Of a DNA stretch of 64,000 bases, positions 63,527 through 64,000 are shown in pieces. The DNA is from Oscillospiraceae bacterium. Lineage in GTDB: Bacteria; Bacillota; Clostridia; Oscillospirales; Acutalibacteraceae. The translations under genes and the position numbers were made by a program. Under the pieces are notes generated by a model that searched no databases, was not told where the DNA came from, and saw only the letters and a program-made list of their open reading frames with translations. Every line of letters begins with the position of its first letter. Position 1 is the stretch's first letter. The stretch is taken from assembly GCA_902769255.1 (NCBI GenBank), contig CACXOM010000002.1:186001-250000 (forward strand), written 5' to 3'.

Positions 63527-64000
63527 ATGGTTACAAACAAATCCGTTCTTTCATGGATTGAAGAGATGAAAACTCTCGTAAATCCTGACAATGTTGTTTT
63601 CATTGACGGTAGCGACTCACAACTTGAAGAACTTCGCGCACAAGCAGTTAAATCAGGCGAAATGATTAAACTCAACGAAGATTTACTTCCAGGTTGCTAT
63701 CTTCACAGAACTGCTGTAAACGATGTTGCCCGTGTTGAAGGCAGAACATTCATCTGCTCTAAAAAAGAAGAAGATGCAGGTCCTACAAATAACTGGATGG
63801 AACCTACAAAAGCTTATGATATGCTCTTTAACATAGCAAAAGGCTCATATGCAGGCAGAACTATGTATATTATCCCTTATTCAATGGGTCCTGTAGGTTC
63901 TGAATTCTCAAAAATCGGTTTTGAATTAACAGACTCAATCTATGTTGTACTTAATATGGCAATTATGACAAGAGTAGGTCAAGCAGTTGTTGACGCTTTA
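63527..64000 (+). CDS. pckG: Phosphoenolpyruvate carboxykinase, GTP type (N-terminal part, runs off the window)
   Basis: The first 158 codons of a GTP-dependent PEPCK, which interconverts oxaloacetate and PEP. 'VFIDGSDSQLEELRAQAVKS' and 'RTAVNDVARVEGRTFICS' match the N-terminal domain of the GTP family. 'NWMEPTKAYDMLFNIAKGSY', 'GRTMYIIPYSMGPVGSEFSK' and 'DSIYVVLNMAIMTRVG' continue the match. The ATP-type has a different N-terminus. AGGAGGA ribosome binding site. The GTP and metal sites lie outside the window. Codon choice (CTC, CGT, AAC) again suggests high expression. Confidence 0.93.
   Translation, partial: MVTNKSVLSWIEEMKTLVNPDNVVFIDGSDSQLEELRAQAVKSGEMIKLNEDLLPGCYLHRTAVNDVARVEGRTFICSKKEEDAGPTNNWMEPTKAYDMLFNIAKGSYAGRTMYIIPYSMGPVGSEFSKIGFELTDSIYVVLNMAIMTRVGQAVVDAL

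Noticed and set aside
1..64000. CRISPR array, tRNA or rRNA genes
   Set aside because: No regularly spaced direct repeats with unique spacers, no clover-leaf sequence with the usual TTCGA arm, and no rRNA segment was recognised on reading either strand.

Overview
This window looks like a chromosomal segment of a low-GC, Gram-positive, anaerobic clostridium, probably a gut-type Ruminococcaceae/Oscillospiraceae relative. Evidence: A+T-rich DNA with AGGAG-type ribosome binding sites, TTGACA-17-TATAAT promoters, T-box, SAM-I and FMN riboswitches, a LexA box of Firmicutes type, SpoIIID (spore-forming lineage), flavodiiron protein with rubredoxin (O2/NO defence of anaerobes), NAD-linked dihydroorotate dehydrogenase (PyrK/PyrD) and MurT/GatD. 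The species cannot be named from the sequence alone.

Layout. 1-2150 (minus): start of leuC and leuA behind a T-box leader with a candidate CUC (Leu) specifier. 2279-3457: a DUF815 AAA+ ATPase. 3485-14902: one long plus-strand operon for UMP synthesis (pyrC-carA-carB-pyrK-pyrD-pyrF-SGNH-pyrE-FakA-like domain-pyrB-pyrI-PAP2). 14927-20053 (minus): murT-gatD-fprA-hrb, a PepSY-like lipoprotein and a left-handed beta-helix protein. 20145-29037: U32 protein, an unlisted 35-codon gene on the other strand, then alr-ung-uppP-acyltransferase-GT2/TagF, mostly cell-envelope functions. 29174-30879: an Fe-S scaffold-like protein plus a GGGtGRT protein. 30940-33332: a candidate structured RNA, heptamer direct repeats and a LytS-like kinase with a SARP-type response regulator. 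33498-35068: SOS-controlled Y-family polymerase and its small partner. 35088-43181 (minus): spoIIID and the complete aromatic operon aroF-tyrA-aroB-aroA-aroC-pheA-aroE-aroQ. 43200-45481: FMN riboswitch/ribU and SAM riboswitch/metK. 45488-49099: an accessory block (BspA-like LRR surface protein, an unknown 262-residue protein and a promoter-driven rod-shaped RNA) between two terminators with identical stems. 49105-54826 (minus): T-box-alaS-hinT-PRTase-engB-lysA. 54926-63345: aminotransferase, secDF, polA, LMW phosphatase, rimI, tsaD. 63527-end: start of GTP-type PEP carboxykinase.

The most notable discovery is a 30-codon leader peptide gene at 43029-43121, in front of the aromatic operon, carrying nine Tyr/Phe codons in ten consecutive positions and followed by an intrinsic terminator and a plausible antiterminator segment. 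This is a textbook layout for ribosome-mediated attenuation in response to Tyr/Phe, in a genome segment that otherwise regulates amino-acid genes with T-boxes. Second in interest are two rod-shaped RNAs with their own terminators (30940-31112 and 48853-49020, both minus): one next to a SARP-like regulator with GTTACAA repeats over its presumed -35 region, the other directly upstream of an uncharacterised protein.

Gene starts were moved from the longest possible ORF to the best ribosome binding site where the two differed; all such choices are stated in the entries. Family assignments are by recognition of motifs and overall similarity, without database searches.
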